From positions 11,876-75,875 of the forward strand of contig JAJYJM010000005.1 of assembly GCA_021789495.1 (NCBI GenBank): a stretch of 64,000 nt of DNA, in the 5' to 3' direction. A model generated the notes under the pieces. That model had not been told where the DNA came from, did not search any database, and worked only from the letters and a program-made list of their open reading frames with translations. This document shows, piece by piece, positions 16,274 through 24,111 of the stretch (its first letter is position 1; the number at the start of each line of letters is the position of its first letter). Position numbers and translations under genes: made by a program. The DNA is from Nitrospirota bacterium (GTDB lineage: Bacteria; Nitrospirota; JACRHJ01).

Positions 16274-17902
16274 TTACGCCGCCGTGCTGCCGCATCGCGG
16301 GCATTGCTTAACGAATCCGCCTGCGTTGCAATCCAGGCAGAAGAGCGCCCCACACTCCGGGTTACTGCACCTATACCCGGAGTAAAGACCCACGCGCTCG
16401 CCGCATATATCGCATTTCTCCCTCTGGCCGGATGCCTTCACAAGCTTCAGTTTGCCCTCGCGCTTCAGCAGATAATTCTCGAAGAGCATGAAACCCGGCT
16501 GTTTCCACGGCCTCTTAAGCAGTTTCCTGAAAAGATAAATGGCGAACGATTTATAGAGCGTGCGGACATACGGATTGGTCGAAAACAGCGCCTTGAACAA
16601 AGTCTTGGGGCGCACGTAGAACCTGCCGTACGCCATGCCGTGCAGGCGGCTGACCTCCTTGCGGCTGAGACTTTTCGTTGCCATGATCGGCGTGCCCCAG
16701 TCGTACTTGCGGTAATCCTTTTCCTCTATCCTGCCCTGCTCTTTCGCTTCTTTATAAAACTGCGTTCCCGGAAACGGAGTGGCTATCCCAAGTCCCATAA
16801 AGTCTGAATATTTTATGGCGGATTTTATCAGACTGTCCAGCGACTGTTTGCTGTCGTTCCAATGTCCGAACATCAGGCTGGTTAGCACCATGATTCCGTT
16901 TTTCTTAAGCAGGCCTATACAATTTATGATGGTCTCGAGTTCTTCCCGTTTTTTCCAGTTGTCCATCATGGACTGGTCAAATGACTCTATCCCCACAAGC
17001 ACCTCAAACAGGCCGGCCTTGCGTAACCTCGGAATAAGATCCCTGTCCCGCATGATATGGTCCGGCCTGGCCTGTATCCAGAGATTCGCCTTAAGGCCCT
17101 TCCTCTCCATCAGTTCGCAGTATTCGACGTTTCGTTTCCTGTCCCAGAGGAAATCGTTGTCTCCCAACAAAAAAGTTTTGATGCCGTAGTTCTTTTGTAG
17201 AAGTTCAATCTCCTCGACAATTTTCCATGCGGATTTCCCGCGCCACCTGTTCCCCCAGCGCAGCGTCTCGGTGCAGAAGGTGCACTTGAAACCGCAGCCC
17301 CGCGAAAATGACGGTACGACGCATTTAGGCCCTATGACGTCTATTGTATACAAAGGGCTGTCCATCGGAACACGATGATATGCTGGAATAGGGAGTGTAT
17401 CCAGGTTTTCAATGAACGGGCGCGTCTCGGTCCTGATGATCTGAGAACCGTCCCGGAAAGCGAGCCCCTTTATCCTGGAAAAATCTTTTCCGCCGCCGTC
17501 TACCCTTCGGATAAACTCGGCCAGGGTCTCCTCTCCTTCGCCGATGCAGCAGAAATCCACATCCGGCCCGAGCGTCAGGACTTCTTCCGGCGCAAGCGTC
17601 GGATGCGTTCCGCCGATTATAACCTTCGTCTGCGGGCTCACAATCTTCACGAGCCTGGCGGCATTCAAAGAGTCGTAGAGATAGCTCGTGCCTATGCAGC
17701 AAAGTCCTACGACATTCGGCTTGAACGAGGCAATCTCCCGCTCCAGGTCGCCCCAGGGATCCGGCATCACCGTGCAGTCCATTACGCGCGTCTCGAATTC
17801 CTTCTCCACATACGCGCCAAGCGCAAGAAGAGCGGGGTTCGGCACCCATCCCTTCATAAGGTCCCATATCAGATGCGGCGGATCGGCGAGCAATACTCTC
17901 AT
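16274..17902 (-). CDS. B12-binding radical SAM protein with C-terminal zinc ribbon, cluster member 1
   Basis: At 542 residues it is the longest of the group. A cobalamin-binding-like domain (IIGGTHPTLAPEEVL) precedes the radical SAM motif SRGCGFKCTFCTETLRWGN. About 50 extra residues at the end hold eight cysteines in four CxxC-like pairs (CDICG, CSNPECG, CLDC, CPRCG), a double zinc ribbon that its paralog at 14731 lacks. The tail may bind a protein partner or an extra metal. It overlaps the thioesterase by four bases. Confidence 0.88.
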   Translation of the reverse strand: MRVLLADPPHLIWDLMKGWVPNPALLALGAYVEKEFETRVMDCTVMPDPWGDLEREIASFKPNVVGLCCIGTSYLYDSLNAARLVKIVSPQTKVIIGGTHPTLAPEEVLTLGPDVDFCCIGEGEETLAEFIRRVDGGGKDFSRIKGLAFRDGSQIIRTETRPFIENLDTLPIPAYHRVPMDSPLYTIDVIGPKCVVPSFSRGCGFKCTFCTETLRWGNRWRGKSAWKIVEEIELLQKNYGIKTFLLGDNDFLWDRKRNVEYCELMERKGLKANLWIQARPDHIMRDRDLIPRLRKAGLFEVLVGIESFDQSMMDNWKKREELETIINCIGLLKKNGIMVLTSLMFGHWNDSKQSLDSLIKSAIKYSDFMGLGIATPFPGTQFYKEAKEQGRIEEKDYRKYDWGTPIMATKSLSRKEVSRLHGMAYGRFYVRPKTLFKALFSTNPYVRTLYKSFAIYLFRKLLKRPWKQPGFMLFENYLLKREGKLKLVKASGQREKCDICGERVGLYSGYRCSNPECGALFCLDCNAGGFVKQCPRCGSTAA

Positions 17903-18330
17903 CCTGCTTCACCGTTGCAGTATTTCACCATCTCGTTAACGCGCGACCTTATCGGTTCCGGCATTATATAAACCAGTTCGCCTTTCATGTTTACCAGCAC
18001 CTGCGTCGTCTCGCCGGCTGCGACAAGCTTCCCGTCTTCCTTCTTGCGCGCTTCGTAAATGAATTCGAGCGCGGCCTTTGTAGGGATTCTGACTGCGGTA
18101 TGTATAACAAGCAGGTCATCGAACCCGGCAATGGCTTTATAATCCACCTTAAGACTTATAACCGGCGCGTAAAACCCAAGTTCGATAAACCGTTCAGGCA
18201 TCAGGTCGAACTCTTTTGCAAGGGCGATGCGCCCCGCCTCGAACCAGCCGACGTAATGGCCGTGCCAGGCCATATCCCACGAATCCGTTTCATAGAACCG
18301 GACGCGTATTTCCGTCTCGTGAAACTTCAA
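17899..18330 (-). CDS. Hotdog-fold acyl-CoA/ACP thioesterase
   Basis: This is a 143-residue single hotdog domain. The motif FYETDSWDMAWHGHYVGWFEAGR matches the 4HBT/YbgC pattern, with the catalytic Asp in ETD and the following His-x-x-Tyr. Such enzymes release acyl chains from CoA or ACP. Inside this operon it is the obvious candidate for off-loading the product. It starts with TTG and overlaps genes on both sides by four bases. Confidence 0.85.
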   Translation of the reverse strand: MKFHETEIRVRFYETDSWDMAWHGHYVGWFEAGRIALAKEFDLMPERFIELGFYAPVISLKVDYKAIAGFDDLLVIHTAVRIPTKAALEFIYEARKKEDGKLVAAGETTQVLVNMKGELVYIMPEPIRSRVNEMVKYCNGEAG

Positions 18331-19760
18331 TTAAACGCCTCTTTATTTATCGCCGCCGCCGCGCTCTCGGCAGCCGCCAGCCCGGATGCCGCGACCGATT
18401 CTATACCGCCTCCCGGATAAGTCCAGTGCCCGGCGAAAAACAATCCAGACAGCCGGGTGCGCGGAGATACCCTCTCGTTGGATACATTCTGCTCCCAGCC
18501 GAATGCCGCGCCGCGCAAATTGCCGGTATATTTCTCCAATGTCAGGGGAGTTGCGGTTTCCCTGAATACGACGGATTCCGTAATGCCGGGAATAGCCTTC
18601 TCGGCAAGAGACAGAAGCTTCTCGGCTTCATAATCCCTGCACTCGTTCCACGGCCTGGAATAGGAATATTCCGCCTTTGACATCAGCATTACGGATACAT
18701 GGCCGTCGGGCGCCATTGCGGGGCTTAACCTGGAATAATTTATTATTTCGAGTGAGGCGAAGGGCCCGGCTACGTCCCTTGCCACATCGGCAAAAGTCGA
18801 TTCTATATCATATCCGGGATAATATCCCATACTGTCCGGAATCTCCGGCGCGCCCTTCAGCCCGAGATAAACCATATAAAAACTTATTGACGGTCTGTTT
18901 CTGCCGGGCTCCGTTCCGGACATCCTGAACATGGCCTCTGCGTCAGCCGCATATATTACCGCTCCGGCCCGTATTGTCCCTCCGGCAACGAATACGCCAC
19001 ATGCCTTTCCATCCTCAATCATAATGTCCGAAACCGGCGTATTGAGGTGCAACTCTCCGCCGTTTTCCAATAGCGCCTTGACGAGCGCATTAGTCAGATT
19101 GCACGCTCCTCCATTTATCCTGTATCCTCCGCCCGATGAATATGTCATGAACATTATGGTCATGGCAAGCGCGGACACCTTCGACGGCGGGAGACCCAGG
19201 AATGCGCACCTGTCGCACATTACGGCGCGGACCTTGGGGCTGGTTATAAACTCGTCCAAAAGCTCTTTATATGTTTTCTCCCTGTATTTCCCGATTACGC
19301 CTTTTATTCCGGGATATGCATAAAGGACTTCCGGCGGGGTTGACATTGCAGCCCGGTAGATTTCCTCCATTGTATCCAGCAGGTTTAATATGCCGTCCTT
19401 TTCTCCGGGCGCGATGCCGTAGAGAAGATTTATCAGCTCCGGGATTGTTCCGGGCACATTGACTTTATCTCCGGCGAAATTGTCTACACGAAGCGGATCG
19501 AGCCGCGCCATCTCTACATTTTTCTCAATACCCAGTTTCCTGAATATCCTCCTGAGCCAGCCGTCTTCCCCCCAGCCGCTTACAGCGTCAAGGCAGGAAT
19601 CGAACGTAAAACCCTGCCGCCTAAAGGTTGTGCAATAGCCTCCCGGCGCGCGCCCAGCCTCTAAGACGGCGACGGAATAACCCTTTTTTGCAAGGATGGC
19701 CCCGGCTGTGAGGCCGCCTATACCCGCGCCTATTACGGCTATGTCATAAAGACGCTTCAT
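18327..19760 (-). CDS. CrtI/phytoene desaturase-like FAD oxidoreductase
   Basis: The 477-residue product has the N-terminal FAD fold DIAVIGAGIGGLTAGAILAKKG, the GGYCTTFRRQGFTFD stretch seen in carotenoid desaturases and isomerases, and the C-terminal AGHWTYPGGGIESVAASG signature. It is a distant paralog of 9649-11151. It lies between the chain-length-factor-like gene (nine bases away) and the thioesterase (four-base overlap), so it probably acts on the growing or released chain. Desaturation, saturation and isomerisation are all possible in this family. Confidence 0.88.
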   Translation of the reverse strand: MKRLYDIAVIGAGIGGLTAGAILAKKGYSVAVLEAGRAPGGYCTTFRRQGFTFDSCLDAVSGWGEDGWLRRIFRKLGIEKNVEMARLDPLRVDNFAGDKVNVPGTIPELINLLYGIAPGEKDGILNLLDTMEEIYRAAMSTPPEVLYAYPGIKGVIGKYREKTYKELLDEFITSPKVRAVMCDRCAFLGLPPSKVSALAMTIMFMTYSSGGGYRINGGACNLTNALVKALLENGGELHLNTPVSDIMIEDGKACGVFVAGGTIRAGAVIYAADAEAMFRMSGTEPGRNRPSISFYMVYLGLKGAPEIPDSMGYYPGYDIESTFADVARDVAGPFASLEIINYSRLSPAMAPDGHVSVMLMSKAEYSYSRPWNECRDYEAEKLLSLAEKAIPGITESVVFRETATPLTLEKYTGNLRGAAFGWEQNVSNERVSPRTRLSGLFFAGHWTYPGGGIESVAASGLAAAESAAAAINKEAFN

Positions 19761-19769
19761 AATCTGCGG

Positions 19770-20996
19770 TTACATTTTTTTCAGAATTAAACACGCGCAT
19801 GAACCGCCGTTGCCGACCGCCAAATGCATTACGTTATTTAATCCTGCATCCCTGCCATGGTCCGGCACGCAGTCAAGGTCAAACCACTGCTCAGGCTCAT
19901 GCTGGTTAAGCGTAGGCGGAATGAACGAGTTCTCCATTGCCAATACAGAGGCAATAAGCCGGACACCCCCCATGCCCTCGAAATCGCCGGTCATGGGTTT
20001 TATCGTGCTGAGCGGAATGCGATGCGCAGACTGGCCGAAGAGATTTTTTACCGCCTTCACTTCCAGTTCATCCAGATCAACCGTGGAGTTAGCGGAGGAG
20101 GATATGTAATCGACGGAAGTTTTTAATATACCTGCCTTTTCAAGCACGGATTCCATGGCCCTTGCCGCCGGAATGGGATTTTTCCCGTACGACGATATTC
20201 CCGGCCTGCCGCCAAATATTGCCTCGCCTGCCAATTCCGCATAGACCCTTGCCCCACGTTTATTAGCGGATTCGAGCGACTCCAGCGCCAATACTCCGGC
20301 GCCCTCGCCAAGCACTCTGCCGTTTCTTCCCTGCCCGAACGGGAAGGAGCCTTCACTGCCGCCTTTTCTGCCGGGCGAGAGTATGCCGAGCGAATCGAAC
20401 GCATGGTAAATCACGCCGTTCAATTCCTCGCCGCCTCCGGCGATTACGGCATCCGCCGCGCCTTTTCGTATAAGCTCCGCCGCGTATATTACCGCCTCTT
20501 CCGCCGATATGTCCTTCTGGCAGAATGTGCAGTTCGGGCCTTTCAGATTAAGCTCTATCGACGTTATGCTGGCCGCGGAATTAGGCACTGTCGTGGGGAA
20601 AAGCATGGGATTGACGCCCGCAGGCCCGCGCATGAGGAGGCCCTCGAAGAACTCCTCAGTGCAGGATGTCCCGCCATATCCGTTTCCGATAACCACGCCT
20701 ATCCGCTCCGGCGGCATGGTTCTTGCGCTCAGCCCGGCATCTTTCATGGCCTCAAGAGATGAGACAAGCGCCATCTGTGAGAGCCTGTCCATCCGCCGAA
20801 GCTTCATCGGGTCGATGAATTTCGACGGCTCGAACCCCCTCACCTCTGCGCCGAGCTTAGAGCGAAACGGGGACGTATCGAAGCCTTTAATCGGCCCGAT
20901 TGCCGAACGGCCGGCCCGGAGTCCTTCAAGAAAATGCGGAGCGTCGAGGCCAAGCGCGTTGACTGTGCCGATGCCTGTGATTACAACTTTCTGCAT
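19770..20996 (-). CDS. Chain-length-factor-like (inactive) ketosynthase
   Basis: The 408-residue protein has the full FabF/KS fold but has lost its chemistry. Compared with the neighbouring KS, Cys164 is replaced by Asp162 (in NCTFCQKDISAEE), the first His by Ser301 (DYISSSANST) and the second His by Asp338 (STIKPMTGDFEGMGG), while the Lys of the last motif is kept. Type II polyketide systems pair an active KS with such a silent beta subunit that sets chain length. The gene lies 40 bases behind the active KS, the order expected for a KS-CLF heterodimer. Confidence 0.87.
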   Translation of the reverse strand: MQKVVITGIGTVNALGLDAPHFLEGLRAGRSAIGPIKGFDTSPFRSKLGAEVRGFEPSKFIDPMKLRRMDRLSQMALVSSLEAMKDAGLSARTMPPERIGVVIGNGYGGTSCTEEFFEGLLMRGPAGVNPMLFPTTVPNSAASITSIELNLKGPNCTFCQKDISAEEAVIYAAELIRKGAADAVIAGGGEELNGVIYHAFDSLGILSPGRKGGSEGSFPFGQGRNGRVLGEGAGVLALESLESANKRGARVYAELAGEAIFGGRPGISSYGKNPIPAARAMESVLEKAGILKTSVDYISSSANSTVDLDELEVKAVKNLFGQSAHRIPLSTIKPMTGDFEGMGGVRLIASVLAMENSFIPPTLNQHEPEQWFDLDCVPDHGRDAGLNNVMHLAVGNGGSCACLILKKM

Positions 20997-21036
20997 GATT
21001 TTTCACGAACACGAATCACTGACACGTCCTTATTAT

Positions 21037-22251
21037 TCACGCCTTCTTTACCACTATCGTCGTGTTGTTCCCGCCGAAGGCCAGCGAGTTGGATATAGCC
21101 GCACGCACATCAGCCCTGCGCGCCTCGTTCGGCACGCAGTCCAGGTCGCACTGCGGGTCCGGATTCTCAAAATTTATCGTCGGCGGGATTATTCCATGAA
21201 AAACCGTCAGCGCCGTAGCCACGGCCTCAAGCCCTCCGGCGGAACCCAGACAGTGCCCAATCATTGACTTGATCGAGCTTACCGGTATATTGCACCGGTT
21301 GCCGAATACTCTTTTTATCGCCGCAGCCTCCGCCGCGTCGTTGAACTTCGTCGCCGTTCCGTGCGCGTTGATATAATCGACATCGTCCGGCCCAATTCCG
21401 GCGTCCGAAAGCGCGGCGAGAATAGTCCTTGCCGCCCCTTCTCCGCTTGCATCGGGCGCGGTCATGTGATATGCGTCCGCCGCTATCCCGTACCCTGCTA
21501 TCTCGCCGTAAATCCTCGCCCCACGCGCCTTGGCCGAACCCATTTCTTCCAATACCAGTATCCCGGCGCCTTCGCCGAGCGACAGGCCCTTTCTTCCGGC
21601 ATCGAAAGGCCTGCACGGCCTGTCGTCCACCGCCCGAAGCGAATTGAACCCGGCGTATGTAAGCTCGCACATCGCGTCGCTGCCGCCGGTAATGACAATA
21701 TCGGCCTTGCCGTCTTTTATCCAGTCGGCGGCGTATCCAATAGAAGTGGACGAGGACGAGCATGCGGTTACGACCGTGGCGCGAGGGCCTTCAGAGCCGA
21801 ATTCCTGCGCGACATAATCCGTCGTAACGCTTGGCGAGAATGGAATAAGGTGAGAGGGGCGCGGTTTGCGCTGTTTAAGATAAAGGGCGCGGCGGTATTT
21901 CTCTCCGGATAACATGCCCCCGGCTCCTCCACCCAGGCACACCCCTATCCGTTCCGGGAGGAGCTTTCCAAGTTCAAGGCCACTGTTACGAACGGCCTCC
22001 CTGGCCGCAATCAGCCCGAGCTGGTCGCAGCGGGACATCCGGGATAATTGTTTTTTCGTAAAATATTTAAGGGGTTCCAATCCCCTGACCTGCGCCCCTA
22101 TATGAGTCCGGTATAAATATGTGTCAAACAGGTCAACCGACCCTATTCCGCAGCGTCCGGAAACAAGGCCCTCCCAGAATTCTTCCACCGTCATGCCGAG
22201 CGCGCTTATCACACCCAGGCCGACAACGGCCGCTCTTCTCCGGCTTATCAT
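21037..22251 (-). CDS. Beta-ketoacyl synthase (FabF/KS-alpha-like), active
   Basis: The 404-residue enzyme retains Cys164 in VVTACSSSST, His297 in NAHGTATKFND, Lys328 in SSIKSMIGH and His333, the full decarboxylative Claisen condensation set. It is the first gene of the operon and is followed by its inactive partner. Together with two desaturase-like enzymes, a thioesterase and radical SAM proteins, it points to an iterative acyl or polyene product rather than ordinary fatty acid synthesis. No ACP, dehydratase or acyltransferase is present in the window; these would have to be supplied by the host. Confidence 0.93.
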   Translation of the reverse strand: MISRRRAAVVGLGVISALGMTVEEFWEGLVSGRCGIGSVDLFDTYLYRTHIGAQVRGLEPLKYFTKKQLSRMSRCDQLGLIAAREAVRNSGLELGKLLPERIGVCLGGGAGGMLSGEKYRRALYLKQRKPRPSHLIPFSPSVTTDYVAQEFGSEGPRATVVTACSSSSTSIGYAADWIKDGKADIVITGGSDAMCELTYAGFNSLRAVDDRPCRPFDAGRKGLSLGEGAGILVLEEMGSAKARGARIYGEIAGYGIAADAYHMTAPDASGEGAARTILAALSDAGIGPDDVDYINAHGTATKFNDAAEAAAIKRVFGNRCNIPVSSIKSMIGHCLGSAGGLEAVATALTVFHGIIPPTINFENPDPQCDLDCVPNEARRADVRAAISNSLAFGGNNTTIVVKKA

Positions 22252-22299
22252 TCAAATGCTCTGTTTTTTGACTGCCTTACTGATTTTTGAGAAGTTTTG

Positions 22300-22328
22300 A
22301 TTATATTATCGGCACCGTTCGCTGTCAA
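22300..22328 (-). promoter_or_regulatory. Consensus sigma-70 promoter of the KS/radical SAM operon
   Basis: On the minus strand TTGACA (22328-22323) and TATAAT (22305-22300) are separated by exactly 17 bases, a perfect match to the housekeeping consensus. The expected start of transcription is about 40 bases before the ketosynthase ATG. No operator is evident. Confidence 0.75.
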
Positions 22329-22450
22329 GGAGTTTCGGGAGCTATTTTCTTGACTTTACTAATATTTTCCCGGCTTAAAACCTTGACAGTTCTCAAACGG
22401 CCTGTTATTTTTTAGATAATAACCGTTCAAATTCCGAAAGGGGGAGTTCT

Positions 22451-22891
22451 ATGGCCGGAAAGAAAGAGGAACTGGTAAAGAGGCGGGCTAATTTCGACAA
22501 GAATATCGAGAGATGGCTGAAAATCGAGGAACTGACAATCGGGAGCTGCGACGCGATATTGAAAAAATCAAAAAGTCCCGTCGTAAATGCGCTTATGAAG
22601 GCCGTCAAGATGGACTCGCAGAAACACAAGGAGCTTCTGGAGTTTGTTCAGCAATGTCTGGACGGCACAATCACCCTAACGCCGGAGGATCTGGCTACAG
22701 CCTCGGACTTAATCGAGGCGCATGTGAAATATGAGCGCGACGCCATAGAGATGGCGGAGAAGTCTCTTGCGGACAGCAGACACTTTGTCATCAACCAGGT
22801 GCTGAAGTACATACTGGAGGATGAACGAAAGCACTTCTCGATGGTTACGGACATGAACTCGTATAAATCGCATATCTACCCGTACGCCTGA
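22451..22891 (+). CDS. Ferritin-like domain protein
   Basis: The 146-residue protein is predicted to be a four-helix bundle. Ligand-like positions are spaced as in rubrerythrin-type diiron proteins: Glu26/27 in helix 1, Asp55-x3-His59 in helix 2 (Asp in place of the usual Glu), Glu95 in EAHVKYERD and Glu125-x2-His128 in EDERKHF. Iron or oxidative-stress roles are usual for this fold. It follows GGGGGAG as ribosome binding site and is divergent from the KS operon. Function is inferred from the helix pattern only. Confidence 0.6.
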   Translation: MAGKKEELVKRRANFDKNIERWLKIEELTIGSCDAILKKSKSPVVNALMKAVKMDSQKHKELLEFVQQCLDGTITLTPEDLATASDLIEAHVKYERDAIEMAEKSLADSRHFVINQVLKYILEDERKHFSMVTDMNSYKSHIYPYA

Positions 22892-22913
22892 GTGGTGTTA
22901 AGCAATTTTTAAA

Positions 22914-22942
22914 TTGACAAAAAGCCACTAATACATTATAAA
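22914..22942 (+). promoter_or_regulatory. Sigma-70 promoter for the lysine-rich protein gene
   Basis: TTGACA (22914-22919) and TATAAA (22937-22942) are 17 bases apart. Transcription would start at about 22949, inside the left arm of the next hairpin. Confidence 0.65.
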
Positions 22943-22944
22943 AT

Positions 22945-22975
22945 AAGCGGCCTGTTCATGAAGGCCGCTTTTTTT
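22945..22975 (+). terminator. Intrinsic terminator hairpin, overlapping a promoter start site
   Basis: AAGCGGCCT (22945-22953), an eight-base loop and AGGCCGCTT (22962-22970) run into seven or more T residues. It would terminate the ferritin-like gene and also form the very 5' end of the transcript from the promoter at 22914. Confidence 0.75.
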
Positions 22976-22989
22976 ATCCTGGAGGGAAA

Positions 22990-23241
22990 ATGGCAAAGGG
23001 CGAAAAGAAAAAGATAGAAAAGAAAAAGACAGAGATACCGGCGGAAGAAAAGAAAGGGCTGAAGGCAAAACTTAAGGAGCTCAAGGGCGAAAGGGATACC
23101 GCTCTGGCCGGGAAGGACAAGAAGAAGGTAAAGCTTGCGCGTCATAAGATGAAGAAGGTCAATCTTAAGTTAAAGCGCGTGAAGGTTAAGGCCGAGTCAC
23201 CAAAGGCCGAAGAACCAAAGAGCGAAGCAGCGGCGGGGTAA
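22990..23241 (+). CDS. Small lysine-rich protein
   Basis: The 83-residue product contains 27 lysines and begins MAKGEKKKIEKKKTE, with a middle part likely to form a basic helix and a Ser/Pro/Lys/Glu tail (ESPKAEEPKSEAAAG). GGAGGG sits directly before the ATG and the gene has its own strong promoter. The composition recalls histone H1-like or other nucleic-acid-binding basic proteins, but no named family is recognised, so the role is a guess. Confidence 0.6.
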   Translation: MAKGEKKKIEKKKTEIPAEEKKGLKAKLKELKGERDTALAGKDKKKVKLARHKMKKVNLKLKRVKVKAESPKAEEPKSEAAAG

Positions 23242-23248
23242 TTATTCC

Positions 23249-23276
23249 GCAGGCGGGCCGGATTCGGGCCGCCTGC
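23249..23276 (+). terminator. GC-rich hairpin after the lysine-rich gene
   Basis: GCAGGCGG and CCGCCTGC form an eight-base stem around a short loop, eight bases after the stop codon. There is no T run, so it is a weak or Rho-assisted stop, or a 3' stabiliser. Confidence 0.4.
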
Positions 23277-23387
23277 TATACGCCGCGGGTATATAAAAGT
23301 TATAATAATTGCCCCTCCCGGCGGCTGTTTTCAATCAACGTCCCGCCGCAAGTGAGGGTCAAAAGGCGTGAAAACAATTGTATGTAC

Positions 23388-23463
23388 GGGCGGGTAGCTC
23401 AGCTGGGAGAGCAACGGCCTTACAAGCCGTAGGTCAGCGGTTCAAGCCCGCTCCCGCCTACCA
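23388..23463 (+). tRNA. tRNA-Val (anticodon TAC)
   Basis: The 76-base gene folds into a full cloverleaf. The acceptor is GGGCGGG/CCCGCCT with discriminator A and an encoded CCA, the D arm is GCTC...GAGC, the anticodon arm ACGGC-CTTACAA-GCCGT gives anticodon TAC for valine, and the T arm is AGCGG-TTCAAGC-CCGCT. Confidence 0.96.
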
Positions 23464-23474
23464 TAAAAAACAAG

Positions 23475-23503
23475 GGGTTACGGTTTATACCGTAACCCTT
23501 TTT
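23475..23503 (+). terminator. Intrinsic terminator of tRNA-Val
   Basis: GGGTTACGG, a six-base loop TTTATA, CCGTAACCC and five T residues form a textbook terminator twelve bases after the tRNA. Confidence 0.85.
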
Positions 23504-23586
23504 ATTATATGCGGCTCCTACGGCCAAGAAAGATTAACAGCCCTTAAATCTCAGACTGACCCGCGACCATCCTGCCTTATGCGCAA

Positions 23587-24102
23587 TTAATAACTTACAA
23601 GGGACAAGACCTGGTGCCCCGCGAGCTTGTCGCGGCCTTTAAGTTCCGTAAGCTCTATCAGGAACGCCACGCCGACGACAACCGCGCCAAGCTGCTTCAG
23701 GAGATCCAATGTCGCCGCCATAGTCCCGCCGGTCGCAAGGAGATCGTCAACCACCAGGACACGCTCTCCGGGAGTTATCGCGTCCTGATGAACTGTCAGG
23801 GTATCCGTGCCGTATTCGAGCTCGTATTTTGCTTCGTATATATCGCTTGGGAGCTTGCCCGGTTTTCTTACAGGTATAAAACCGGCATTCAGGGCATACG
23901 CCACGGGCGCGCCCATGATAAAGCCGCGAGACTCTATTCCCACGACCTTGTCTATCTCTTCGCCCTCGTAAAAGCAGGTAATCTTCTCGATAACCTTCTG
24001 AAACGCCTCGCCGTCCTTCAGTAGAGTCGTTATGTCTTTAAACAGGATGCCCTTCTTCGGGAAGTCGGGGATGTCCCTGATACGGGCCTTCAGGTCCAGC
24101 AT
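23587..24102 (-). CDS. apt: Adenine phosphoribosyltransferase
   Basis: Apt makes AMP from adenine and PRPP in purine salvage. The 171-residue length is normal. The N-terminal IRDIPDFPKKGILFKDITTLL, the GIESRGFIMG turn and the PRPP-binding VLVVDDLLATGGT are all present. It is the last gene of the operon TIGR00725-acyP-rpoS-apt and begins nine bases after the sigma factor gene. Confidence 0.96.
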   Translation of the reverse strand: MLDLKARIRDIPDFPKKGILFKDITTLLKDGEAFQKVIEKITCFYEGEEIDKVVGIESRGFIMGAPVAYALNAGFIPVRKPGKLPSDIYEAKYELEYGTDTLTVHQDAITPGERVLVVDDLLATGGTMAATLDLLKQLGAVVVGVAFLIELTELKGRDKLAGHQVLSLVSY

Positions 24103-24111
24103 ATGCCTCCT

